Source of the DNA: Periplaneta americana
Lineage: Eukaryota > Arthropoda > Insecta > Blattodea > Blattidae
Length of the DNA: 64,000 nucleotides
Assembly (NCBI RefSeq): GCF_040183065.1
Contig: NC_091118.1
Location: forward strand, 211,495,029 to 211,559,028
Direction of reading: 5' to 3'
Of the stretch, positions 21,625 to 33,531 are shown in pieces. Every line of letters begins with the position of its first letter. Position 1 is the stretch's first letter. The notes under the pieces were generated by a model, which did no database searches, was not told the DNA's origin, and worked only from the letters and a program-made list of their open reading frames with translations. Position numbers and translations under genes: made by a program.

Positions 21625-22430
21625 GATGGCCAAAGAAAAAATTCCAGTTAAAAATACTACGCTACAGGTCTCAAAATCTTACTTTAGTTATAACTTATCC
21701 GAAATGTTAGTATTATATAAAATAATATATAAGCTTTATTTTCTATATTAGCTACGTAGAGGACATACAAACTACAAACTTATTGTTGTACTAACAATTG
21801 AAGGAACAGAAAGTCAGATTTCAGTAAAAATATTCAATTGTTTAATTTAAACAGGTTCAGAAACAGAGCTCAGCACGTGCAGAAAAAAAAAGTACCACCA
21901 AGAGGGAAAAATTTATCTTTCACTCATCTGGATACTATTATATGCATTCTGATACACATACTCTAATGCGCATTTGTGTGTTGTCCTATTATTTATTATT
22001 TTATACAGTGTATAGAAATTTTACCTGATTAGGGTTTGAGACCTTATAAACAGGAATATAATTTTAAATAGGGAACCTAAGAAACTGTATAGAACTAATA
22101 TAATTTACTGAATACTTCCTACCATTGTACGTAGGCTGCCTACATAAACAAAGTATAACATAACAAGGAGTACAAATATTATTCCATTAACATACATACA
22201 ATTTATTACTCCAACAAATTTTCATAAAAATGAACAGTAATAAAACAAATTTTGATAAAAATGAAAAGTAATAATACAAATCAATTTATCTTTAAAATAT
22301 TAAACTAAAAAATTAATAGTAATAGTAAAAAAGAAAAGAAATTTAAATGTTATTAGAATGATTGTTAAACATTTCGAGTGACACCTTTATGGCTAACAGA
22401 GCTATAATTTTCTCAAGTTCTGGAGGTCTA
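21625..22430. other. 5' flank of gene A
   Basis: This sequence lies upstream of the gene A start codon and must hold the 5' UTR, and either the promoter or an intron to an unseen leader exon. No TATA box or initiator could be singled out in the AT-rich background. Confidence 0.4.
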
Positions 22431-22431
22431 C

Positions 22432-22480
22432 ATTGTGGTTCCCAAAGTGTAGGTCGAGACCCCCTAGGGGTCGTGTAAAG
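22432..22480. mobile_element. Possible hAT-type terminus
   Basis: TGGTTCCCAAAGTGTAGGTC followed by GACCCCCTAGGGGTC resembles the ends of many Charlie/Zaphod-type hAT elements. No partner end was found. Confidence 0.3.
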
Positions 22481-22939
22481 AGCATTTTTGTTGTACAGAA
22501 ACATGAACATAAACAATGTTTAACATAAAGATAAACAATATTTTAATAATTATAAAGTAAAGAATAATTGATGTATTAATGTGTCTGGTTTTGAGGAAGT
22601 AGTTTCCCTAATCTGAACTCTGTAATCAATAAACACACACCGATATTGTTTACAATTTAAAGGAGATTTCTTGCTTTTGTTGTGATGCTAATAAAATAAA
22701 ATTATAGATTAGAAACTTATTTTGCATAAATACGAATTTGCAAATGCTTTAAAAAATGTAAGAGCTTCTTTTCTAAGCTTCCATTCTTATGAGCCAAAAG
22801 TGGTCTACAATCTGGGAAAAATTGATAGATAGTTCAATGAGTCCTTCCTTAACATTTTTTGGAACTTCAGCCAGTTGAATGCAACTATGTAAAAACGGAT
22901 TCAGTATCCAGTTATGATATCTGTATATGTGTACAAGTG

Positions 22940-23187
22940 AAGGGTGCACGGGAAAAATGATCAAGGTCCATCAAAAATCGAAATTCAGTTAATAATGCTA
23001 TCTTATAGTGGAAAGGAAGTATATCATGTGGTCTAGCTAGTAATAAGAAATCATCGTTCTTGACATTCCACTACGTCAATTTCTATTAAATACACACATA
23101 ACAAAGTATTAAGTGCTTAAACTTTATAATTCGTTTTTCTCGAAACTTTCTAAAATGGACCTTGATCGTTATTCCCGTGTACCCCTC
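22940..23187. mobile_element. MITE, about 248 bp
   Basis: The inverted ends share CACGGGAA and GATCAAGGTCCAT, with GGGGTACACGGGAATAACGA on the right arm. There is no coding potential. Confidence 0.6.
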
Positions 23188-24298
23188 AAGTATGAAACAT
23201 AAGAATGAATATTGAAGAAAGCGACTTTTGACCCATCTTGTATATATATGTTTGTGTTTTTAATGTAGAGGGCGGTCTTATATGCGAGGGATCTAATAAA
23301 TCAGTAAAAATGTTATTTTGTTCGCAGGTTTGCTCCACTCAATCTGTAGCCTCATTTAGCAAACATCCCGGCTCAGAAAATAAAATATAATTTTTTAACA
23401 GTTGTATCGTAAATAACTATATCTCTATCGAGATATTTTTTAGGAAATGTCTAAATCGACTTTTTGCAGCACCTCAATATTTTCTCGTTATGTTTCGTGA
23501 AGCAAGAAAGTAAACAAACAGGACACAATGTATGTAATATCTGCCACATGATGTTTCACTTCATCGCTTTTCCATATTAAATTCAATAACGCTACATTCA
23601 CATTTCTGAAAGAGCCTATGTATGTAGTGGAAAAATAGTACGTGATAGAGAAAATCTGAGCTCAGTTTTGGATTCAGCACCCTAAGAAAATGTATACTAT
23701 AAATGTAGCCTAAATTTTTAGAAAACTTTTTATGACCCTTAATTTTGCAGGCCTGTGTAATTTATCAGCAAATAATGGATCAGTTCAAGATCGCTTTTGT
23801 TCTATACAATCCGTGCCTATCATTATGAAACAAACCTAAGAAATTCAAAGTTGTTTTGTATGTGAGGCAATTTTATAATTACTGTAAGGAAAAAGTACAC
23901 GGTGTTCCATTCAAACCTCTCTGATTTCAATTCATCATTGCTAACAAGGTGTGCGGATTTATGAAATGAGACTGGTACTAAAAGAAAGAGAAACTCAAAG
24001 AATTTGTATTTCAATTGTTTTAAGTTGATTGTTTTGTCACTACGTTGCGCAACAATCGCAAAAGCAAAAATGGCGACTCCACATCAACGTGGGCAAACAA
24101 TGGTGTGATATGTGGAGACGAAATCCGTAATTTCAACGCAACGAAATTACAACGAGTTTATGGAGGAGTTGCATCTGATGCAAACTCAATTAGGTTCTGG
24201 TTCAATAAGTTGCTTACGACCGGCAGTGTCCTAAAACAATCTGGTGGAATAATTGATTAAATGGCAATCTTACTCGTGTTAATTATGTAAGCATATGC

Positions 24299-24342
24299 GG
24301 CTTACAGCTGTTTCGGTGCTATTCGACACCATCCTCAGAGCC
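24299..24342 (-). ncRNA. Hammerhead-like motif in PLE, copy 3 left
   Basis: All parts are present: GGCT/AGCC helix I, CTGAGGA, GGTGT...GCACC, GAAA, ACAGCTGT, A. An extra T follows A9, as in the other copies. Confidence 0.6.
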
Positions 24343-24739
24343 TACTAGATCTCGGCGCTATCTCAACTTCGCTGCCTGTTGTGTGGGTGCGTTTGTGTGA
24401 TGAAGAGTTGTGTCAAATAGTGTGTGTGTTCTGAAATTGATCTGTGTGTTGAGAATTTGATTGGGGCATGTTTTAGTGTGTCTGTATATTTCATATTGTT
24501 CTAGTGTGTTGAGTTTTTGGCTTTTGGGTTGTATGTGTAGGATTTCCATGTCTATATTTATGTTATTGTATGTGTGGTTAGAACAATATGAAATATACAG
24601 ACACACTAAAACACACTCCAATCAAATTCTCAACACACAGATCAATTTCAGAACACACACACTATTTGACACAACTCTTCATCACACGAACGCACCCACA
24701 CAACAGGCAGCGAAGTTGAGATAGCGCCGAGATCTAGTA

Positions 24740-24783
24740 GGCTATGAGGATGGTGTCGAATAGCACGGAAACAGCTGTAAGCC
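24740..24783 (+). ncRNA. Hammerhead-like motif in PLE, copy 3 right, degenerate
   Basis: The same order is present but core position C3 reads A and the helix II closing base is changed, so activity is unlikely. Confidence 0.45.
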
Positions 24784-25246
24784 ACACATGCTTACATAAT
24801 TAACACGAGTAAGATCGCCATCTAATCAATTATTTATATTCAAGTGTTAAAAGTAGTGTATGAAAGATTCAACATGGAATCTGGTGGAGTTCGGCATTCC
24901 GTGACAGAAGAAAGGGTGGAAGAAATTCGAGCAGGATTTCAGAGAAGCCCGAGTAAATCCATTTGCCAGGCATCAAGGCAATTCAATGTGCCTCCGACAA
25001 TTCTGTAATTTCGTTGCGTTGAAATCACGGATTTCGTCTCAGCATACCATACCACCTTTTCCAGCTTTGCTGTGGAATTGTCATTTTTGCTTTTGCGAAT
25101 GTTGCGATTGTTGCGCAATGTAGTGACAAAACAATCAACTTCAAACAAATGAAATACCATTTAGTACCAGTCTCATTTCATAAATCCGCATACCTTGTTA
25201 GCAATGATTAATTGAAATCAGGGAGGTTTCAATGGAACACCTTGTA

Positions 25247-26814
25247 CAGTTAATGTTGATATTTTATGAGTAAGAAAGGAAACGTCCTCTAAAAAGTTAT
25301 TTTTGTTTAGCTTTCATGTTCCTTACTTCTGTTGCAGAATACGTAGAGGTTACAGAAGTGTCAAGTCTACCAGGAGTAGAGAAAAATATGAATAAATAAC
25401 AATAATAATAACAATAATAATAGTATAATTATAATAAATAGAAGTAGCAGTAACAACAACAATAAAAAGGATACACATTTTTTTCAAACAAACTTGTAAT
25501 CCAAACGTTATTGTATTTGCATTTAATATACCACAGTGCACATGCCATTGGATAAAATCACTGTCAAATTACAGGTGTACCAATTGTAGCCAAAATCTGT
25601 GAAACAACTCCGTTATTCCATGACTTAACAAATATATATGACATTTTTTAACAGTAATGTTTCAATGGGCTTTCAATAGAAAAACCAGTCACTCTAATAT
25701 GTGTGAAATATCTCATCAACATTAAAAACTCTCAAATTTGTAATTACTTCACATTTCTCTTATCTTCTTTGCATTAAAAATATGTTTAAAACATCTGAAA
25801 ACCGAAAATCCAAAATCAAACAGTTTTTCACCATGTTGCTGGGAACACGTGACTCAAACGTACAATCGTGTGCTATGTATCAAAACTAACTGCGTTCACA
25901 AATGTTGCTGAGCCTCTTATGTAAAAGTAAACTTAAAATTAACATTTAAAGTGCTTTAAAGATGAAGAATTTTTAAAGGCAAGCTATCAGACCTTACTTA
26001 ATTTCATAATTGGTTGACTATTCAGTAAGGTTCTTGGCCAGGTAACTCGCAGATCTTATTTTTCGCCAACTTCACAAAGCATTACATTTTTACATAATCG
26101 GCATTCTTTGCATTTTAAATTTTACATATTTCTAACAATTTAGATTTTATGCAAGCAGATGTAAAATATTTTAATCGGAATTACTATATTCATGTGATAT
26201 CAAGAATAATAATCTATCCCATGTTACCAACAATTTTTTTTTTTTAACATATTACATCCAACAATTAGATTCCAGAGTTATCTGGGATCGTGTTTTCCAT
26301 GTTTCAAAATTCTGATTATTTTTTCAAAGTTTATTTACAAGTATGTTACAACTGAAACCATTCAATAGGTGCCAGACCTGATGTATCACTTTTATTTTAG
26401 CTGTTACATTTAGAGGAAGGAAAATAACATCGCGTTTTTACTGGGACTGTACTTATGTCATTGAAGGTATAAAAAAATAGATGTGTACCAAACTGTGTGA
26501 CCTGTTATTGTATCCATTAAAAAAGGAAACATCTTTAACGTTTATTACCAGTACAAAAAAAAAGTTACAATTTAAAATAAAGCACTCTCACACTTCGAGT
26601 AAATTAGGAAATGTGGACCCCCCCCCCCCAAAAACATTTGTCAGGCCTTCCCCCCTCGCCAATATTTTAATGACTGTTGAAATTCTATAATTTAAACACA
26701 ACAAGCTTTGAAAATTTTCATTACAATGTCTCCATAAAGAAGGAAATAAGCTTTCAACAGTAGCTTACTTCATAAAACTTGCTGTAACAATAATTTTATT
26801 ACTATTTCAATAAT
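25247..26814. other. Intergenic, nothing recognised
   Basis: AT-rich sequence between genes A and B with short AAT-type runs (about 25395-25440) and a C run at 26618-26629. No conserved feature was seen. Confidence 0.4.
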
Positions 26815-26816
26815 AT

Positions 26817-27122
26817 CGATGGCCCAGTTCAAAAGGGAAACTCAAAATTTAACGTTTTGAGAAACCTACATTCATACTCCGTCATTGTTTGTTTTACGTC
26901 TTTAATAACAATTTAGTTTCTTTATTGTGGTACAAATTATAACTGTTTAGAGCTAGGTATTATTTATTTTCTTGAATCATTTTCAAGAACACGCAGTATG
27001 TAGTCTTAGAAAAAAGTGTGAGTGTGTTAATTTGATTTTTCACAGCAACCTAAAGTTTAAAACGCAGTTTTCTCAGAACTTTAAACTTTGAGTTATTCCC
27101 TTTCGAACTGGCCCGCCGATAA
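26817..27122. mobile_element. MITE of about 300 bp enclosing a second copy of the mariner target repeat
   Basis: The outer ends are inverted (GGCCCAGTTC...AAAGGGAA and its counterpart at 27095-27120). The inner part, about 26877-27015, is the inverse of the sequence flanking the mariner at 17850-17913 and 19243-19310. Confidence 0.55.
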
Positions 27123-28808
27123 ATGCTTTAACAGAATTTTTCATATAAACAAGAAGTTTTGTGAATATTTTGTGTTTTCTTCTCCCTAAAAATCGGGTCA
27201 GACTAACTTGGTATCCATCTCCCCCTACGGGGGGCCCCTGAGTGAATCATAGAAAAAAAAAAAAACGTAGGTCCCGACTGAAGTCATGAATCAGATTTAT
27301 GCCCCTGTTTTCACACAATATTAGAATGTCTAGAGACATACAAGTATAGTGTATATAATATTAATTCTGTATTCAATTTCAGAATTTTCAGTTAGAATGT
27401 CTGGGAATTTTCCACCTTTCTCATTCTTTACAGAAGGCATTCAAGTAAAGCTGTTTAGCTCCGTTTTAATTTTGTTTAATATGCTATTCTTTTGGGTACC
27501 AATACTTGCCTCATGTTATGGTGGAAAAGGGTTCCAACGGTAACACATCATCTGCATTCTTAGGACAGAAAGAGGTAATTGTAAAACTGGACTTCTTCCA
27601 TCACAACATGGAGCAAAACCCTAACCTAAAACAACTTGCACCACGTTTGAGATTTACTCCATTATTCGTAAGACTGCCACACTTTCAAAATTAAGTTTCA
27701 GACACTCCTCACCAAAACTTAAATAAAATTTTAAAACATTTCTTGTAACATTCTGTAACTCCACCACCATAATGTCCTATTTTCTATAATGGAAGGTATT
27801 AGATCATTATAGATGATGAAAGACATTCATGTCAAAGACTGTATCTATTTTTGTATTTTGGATGCTGAAAAGAAATTGTTTTCCCAAAGAACGTAAAAAA
27901 AATAAACAGTAAACAAATGACTGCGAAAGGTTGCCAGAAATGTGAAAGTAATCCGACAATCAATGGAAAACAGGACTCAAATCGTAACACTTTATCTTAA
28001 CCCTATACCCATTTTATTGCACTCAGATTCTCAAAATGGGGAGTATATTGGGTACATCATCAACAGTTCGGCCCCTGCACAGACTGAACCTGGCTATATG
28101 AAGTACGTGGCAAAACAAAAAAAGAAAGTTTGTTCCACTCTTTTATAATGATACCAACACCATAAAATATATGGCCCTACAGAATCACCATAAAGGCGAC
28201 CGATCCATAGTACAATGTAGTACACTATGAACGAGCCGCCTTACGATTCCTCTGCACAGAAATGTTTGAACGTGTGGGCGAACCAACCGTCTGACAACAG
28301 GAGGAGGAAGAAGAGTTTCTACATCTTCCTATTTCAAGTAAATTAATTAAACTCATTTCAATATTGCAGACGAAAAGCATCATTCACCCACATCTGACTC
28401 AAGGCGTAACTACAGTTTCTAGAATATCTGTCCAGTTCTTAGATGCTTTCACATTTTGACTGGGACATTTCTTAATAGCCCTAGCAAATGTAGTTACCGG
28501 TACTATATTTTAGGCATATATCGTAGCAAGTCTATATGTCAGTACTGGAACAAAAATAACAAAACAACTTCTTTTAGTCATGTGACTGATTGGTCATTGC
28601 ATGTCACACAGCGTAACTAATGTACGTGAGATAGCGGGTCTATTCACACAACCCAATCACTTGGTCACAACACTTTTCTCTTCGTCACGACACTTCTCTT
28701 GCAACACCAGCTTCTAGATATTCTTGCTCCAGAAAGTCCCGTGTTTTTGTTTCATTTAGACTAAACAAGTTCGTGCCTAACCTAGCCCTGTTGAAATGAA
28801 TCGTGTCG
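27123..28808. other. Intergenic, including the 3' flank of gene B
   Basis: Small open frames without recognisable domains. The right end is the 3' UTR and downstream region of gene B. Confidence 0.4.
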
Positions 28809-29030
28809 CTATTTCTCTTGATGTAGTACAGGCGTTGTGCGGTGTGTCAGGTTAGAATTACTGCTCACGCCATTTTTTGTAGCTGCAGTAGCCATGTAAC
28901 CGTTGTTAACACCGTTTGAGTAACAATTGGAATACGCTTTAGAATATTCACTGCTGTAGTCTGACGCCAGCTCGTGGTTTGTAACACCGTTCCCATTGCT
29001 GTCCGTCTTCTTCTTTTCTTCCAGCACAGC
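28809..29030 (-). CDS. Gene B last coding exon, hydrophilic tail
   Basis: The 222-nt exon encodes [15 protein letters not shown] and a Ser/Asn/Tyr-rich tail ending [11 protein letters not shown] before TAG. The acceptor is TTTTAG and the phase fits. The tail is low in complexity and poorly conserved in the family, so it is supported mainly by phase and acceptor. Confidence 0.8.
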   Translation of the reverse strand, partial: AVLEEKKKTDSNGNGVTNHELASDYSSEYSKAYSNCYSNGVNNGYMATAATKNGVSSNSNLTHRTTPVLHQEK

Positions 29031-32000
29031 CTAAAATAAAAATAAATACAGATTCATTAGTCACCAGGGCTTGAATTTTTATGTAATAGCAGCATGCAAA
29101 ATAATGCACAAACTGGGGCCTATTTCATAAAGCTTGATAATTATTTCAAGAAGGGCCTAACTTCAGAAAACCTTTTTTTTTTTTACAAGAGACAAAACAC
29201 TGAGTCTTTGTAATGTCGAGGATCAGGAACAGGTTAGGTTTGGCTTGTTCAGGCCTTGCATGTATAAAGGTGCGGCAAAACACCCTCCCTAATTTAAAGT
29301 TTATATAAAAAACAGATGGATCAAAATAAGGAAACTTTATTAATATGAATGGTATCTTAACAGTGGGGAATTTTTCATTTTTTGAATAACGTGTCTCTCA
29401 AGTGGTGTCCTTCACTATCAATGCATTATTGAATGCGACTTCGGAAATTCTGCATCACTCTAACTAGCATTTCTTGAGGAATAAGACCAATTTCTTCCTG
29501 TATTGCATTTCTTAGGTCTGGCAAAGTCCTCGGTCGATGTTTGAACACCTCAGCCTTAAGATGCCCCCAAAGAAAAAATCTAATGATCATGCTGGCTAGG
29601 GGACGTGGCCATGTGAAGAAATTAAGCGTCCGGGAAACATCTGTCTCAGGACTGGGAGAGAAATCTGAGCTGTGTGAGAGGTGCTCCATCCTGCTGAAAC
29701 CAGACCTGGTCAATCTGCAGCGCATTGAGTCTTGGTGCCAAAAAATCGTTGATCACAAAAGTGTACCGCTGAGAGTTCACTGTCACAGTAGCACCATCCT
29801 CTTCGAAAAAGTAAGGACCAAGTACCCCAACTGCGCACCATACAGTAACACCACAGTCTACTATATACAGTCGCGAAGCTCAATATGTAGTAAAAATGCA
29901 AACATGGGTAGTTGCCCACCACTAGGATCGCTACTATCGCCTCATCATCGCAGATCTCTCTCCTAGTAGACGACAAAATATGTTACACTTTCGTTGTGTT
30001 CTTTTGGAAGTATTATCGCCTTCCTTCCATTATTGAAATATTAAATGCATAAAGTTAATTAATTATTTTAATGAAGTATATTAAATTCCACCATAAACTC
30101 GAAGATACCTGCAAGAAACAGGTTAATATTATTTTGGTTTGTGCAAAAAGAACTGAAATTTACTATAATCGCTTCACTCATTCAAGATTATAGCGATAAT
30201 TACCTATGAAACCAATAAATATTAATTTGCATTTCCCTTTACAACAATAATAATGGAAATATGAATTAATGGAGTAACTTATGTGTACCGGTACTTGTAG
30301 TGTAGGCTTACGTAGTTAAAAAAGTGGGATGAGGTTAAGCAATAATAATCACACCAGAATTGGAAATAAAACGTGATCAATAAATTTTATTGCAACAGGC
30401 TTTTTCTACGTCTCTAGTAAAGAACAAATAAAAATAACAACAAAATTAACAGCTATAATTAAAAACATATCCTGTGAAAAAAAAAAAGTAGGCCTAAGCA
30501 ATAATAATCCCACCAGAATTGAAAATAAAACGTGATCAATAAATTTCATTAAAACAAACTTAATTTTTCTACGTCTCTAGTAAAATATTATTATTCCAAT
30601 TATTGTATTTTAGCCATTAACATTTTCATTACAACCAATAACGAACATTTCACAAGCATCAATGTGAAATATGCAACGAGCTAGCACTCGATGGAAATAC
30701 GACACAGTCCAAAGTCGACCGTGGACAGTCTATTGTTTCTAGTTGCTAATCGCTTGGAGCGCTTTATCACGAGATTTGCAAAAAATCACCTCAAGCTTCG
30801 CGACTGTATATAGTAGACTGTGGTAACACGGTCGTTATGTAGAGGTTATTCATGAAGTTCACGAGGGTTCTGTCCACTCCAATATCGGAAATTTTGATGA
30901 TTCACGCATCACGATAAGTGAAAATGTGCTTCATCACTAAAAAGAACCACAGCATCTTCAGCATTTGCATTACACATTTTCACCATTTGCAGAATTTCCG
31001 AAGTCGCATTCAACAATGCATTGACAGTGAAGGACACCACTTGAGAGACATGTTATTCAAAAAATGAAAAATTCCCAATATTAAGATACTATAGATATTA
31101 ATAAAGTTTCCTTATTTTGATCCATCCGTTTTTTATTTAAACTTTAAATTAGGGAGGATGTTCTGCCGCACCCTTTACTTGGTAGATTTATCCTGGACTG
31201 AAAAAAAAAAAAAAGTGCTTTCCCGCATAGTGCAACATCATGGTGGTACCACTGAGTTGGGTGATGATTTCATGTGAATATTCCTGAAAAAAATCATTGA
31301 TTATAAGAAATGAAGTTGTTTGGGGCGGATTGGGTAGGTTTATAGGTTTCCCATTGGCCAGTGTCTTTAGAGTCGTGTGCTATAATTTTCAATTAAGTAG
31401 GTTTTTTTCCTCTCATGTGTGGTGCATAGCAGGATCGAAGATATACCGAAAGTACTTCAATTCAGTCGTTCAGTACTATGACAAGAAGGAATTCATCTCC
31501 CTGGAATAAGGACATAACCTACAAATCTACAACACTCGTTACAGGAGAAAGAAAACAAGTGTATTCACGTAATGGATGCGATCATTTATTGTTACACATT
31601 AATATTAATGAAGCTAAGTATTCTTGTCGAGTAAATGCAGACGAAAACATGATTTATGATGAAATTACTTTTTAAAAGTAACTCCAATTATCCCCAACTT
31701 CTTAAATTCGAGTTAAAGATAATGTCTTTACCAGTTAGCAATGCAAATGTAAACTCAGTTAATAATTGCAATATTAAACATAAAATAATATTCTGAGATC
31801 TGGGAAGAATAAAAGTTATATAATTTTTTTTTTTCCCCAGGGTTAATCTTAACTGAAAGATGGCCACCCTAGCTTTCACTGAACTTACCATACATATTCC
31901 AGAATTTCTACTTCTTGATTTGTGAATGTAGTTTGCTTTATAGAAATCAGAAAACAAGAAGAGGAACAACACTCCATGCAGACCGATCCAAACCATGAAA

Positions 32001-33489
32001 CCTTTAGGATAGCTGCAGTCTGTGTAGAACACAATCTGGAACTGGTGTGCAAAGATGAGCACAAATTGCACCTGTAAAACAAATACATGCATTATTATTA
32101 TTATTGTTATTATTATTATTTTAAAAAGGGGGACAAAACCAACTGTGGTAACTTTCGAGGAATATCACTTTTGTTGACGTCGTACAAAATTTTGTCCAAT
32201 ATTCTTTTGAGAAGATTAACTCCGTACGTAGATGTAATTATTGGGGATCATCAGTGCGGTTTTCGACGTAATAGATCGACTATTGATCAGATTTTTTGTA
32301 TTCCACAGATAATGGAGAAAAAATGGGAGTATAAGGGTACAGTACATCAGTTATTCATAGATTTCAAAAAGGCATATGACTCGGTTAAGAGGGAAGTATT
32401 ATATGATATTCTTATTGAATTTGGTATTTCCAAGAAACTAGTTCGATTAATTAAAATGTGTCTCAGTGAAACATACAGCAGAGTCCGTATAGGTCAGTTT
32501 CTATCTGATGCTTTTCCAATTCACTGCGGGCTAAAGCAGGGAGATGCACTATCACCTTTACTTTTTAACTTCGCTTTAGAATATGCCATTAGGAAAGTTC
32601 AGGATAACAGGCAGGGTTTGGAATTGAACGGGTTACATCAGCTTCTTGTCTATGCGGATGACGTGAATATGTTAGGAGAAAATACACAAACGATTAGGGA
32701 AAACACGGAAATTTTACTTGAAGCAAGTAGAGCGATCGGTTTGGAAGTAAATCCCGAAAAGACAAAGTATATGATTATGTCTCGTGACCAGAATATTGTA
32801 CGAAATGGAAATATAAAAATTGGAGATTTATCCTTCGAAGAGGTGGAAAAATTCAAATATCATGGAGCAACAGTAACAAATATAAATGACACTCGGGAGG
32901 AAATTAAACACAGAATAAATATGGGAAATGCGTGTTATTATTCGGTTAAGAAGCTCTTATCATCCAGTCTGCTGTCCAAAAATCTGAAAGTTAGAATTTA
33001 TAAAACAGTTATATTACCGGTTCTTCTGTATGGTTGTGAAACTTGGACTCTCACTCTGAGAGAGGAACATAGGTTAAGGGTGTTTGAGAATAAGGCGCTT
33101 AGGAAAATATTTGGGGCTAAGCGGGATGAAGTTACAGGAGAATGGAGAAAGTTACACAACACAGAACTGCACACATTGTATTCTTCGCCTGACATAATTA
33201 GGAACATTAAATCCAGACGTTTGAGATGGGCAGGGCATGTAGCACGTATGGGCGAATCCAGAAATGCATATAGAGTGTTAGTTGGGAGACCGGAGGTAAA
33301 AAGACCTTTAGGGAGGCCGAGACGTAGATGGGAGGATAATATTAAAATGGATTTGAGGGAGGTGGGGTATGATGATAGAGACTGGATTAATCTTGCACAG
33401 GATAGGGACCGCTGGCGGGCTTATGTGAGGGCGGCAATGAACCTTCGGGTTCCTTAAAAGCCATTTGTAAGTAAGTAAGTAAGTAGGCC

Positions 33490-33531
<42 letters not shown>

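Larger units (their letters stand above)
24249..24877. mobile_element. PLE inverted dimer, copy 3
   Basis: The left half is minus and the right half plus, meeting near 24578 with TAG microhomology. The 11-bp target duplication AATCTGGTGGA is at 24238-24248 and 24878-24888. It is inserted in the mariner-like element at 23898-25244. Confidence 0.88.
23898..25244. mobile_element. Fold-back mariner-like element, interrupted by a PLE
   Basis: Both ends read CA(C/A)GGTGTTCCATT inward with TA outside, and the arms match for about 180 bp. Both arms encode the same transposase N-terminus (NNRKSKN...). The middle encodes the HTH segment RHSVTEERVEEIRAGFQRSP. Removing the PLE (24249-24877) leaves a continuous reading across its target duplication. 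Confidence 0.75.

Noticed and set aside
32650-33207. Minus-strand frames that recur at every RTE copy
   Set aside because: They are antisense shadows of the LINE reverse transcriptase.
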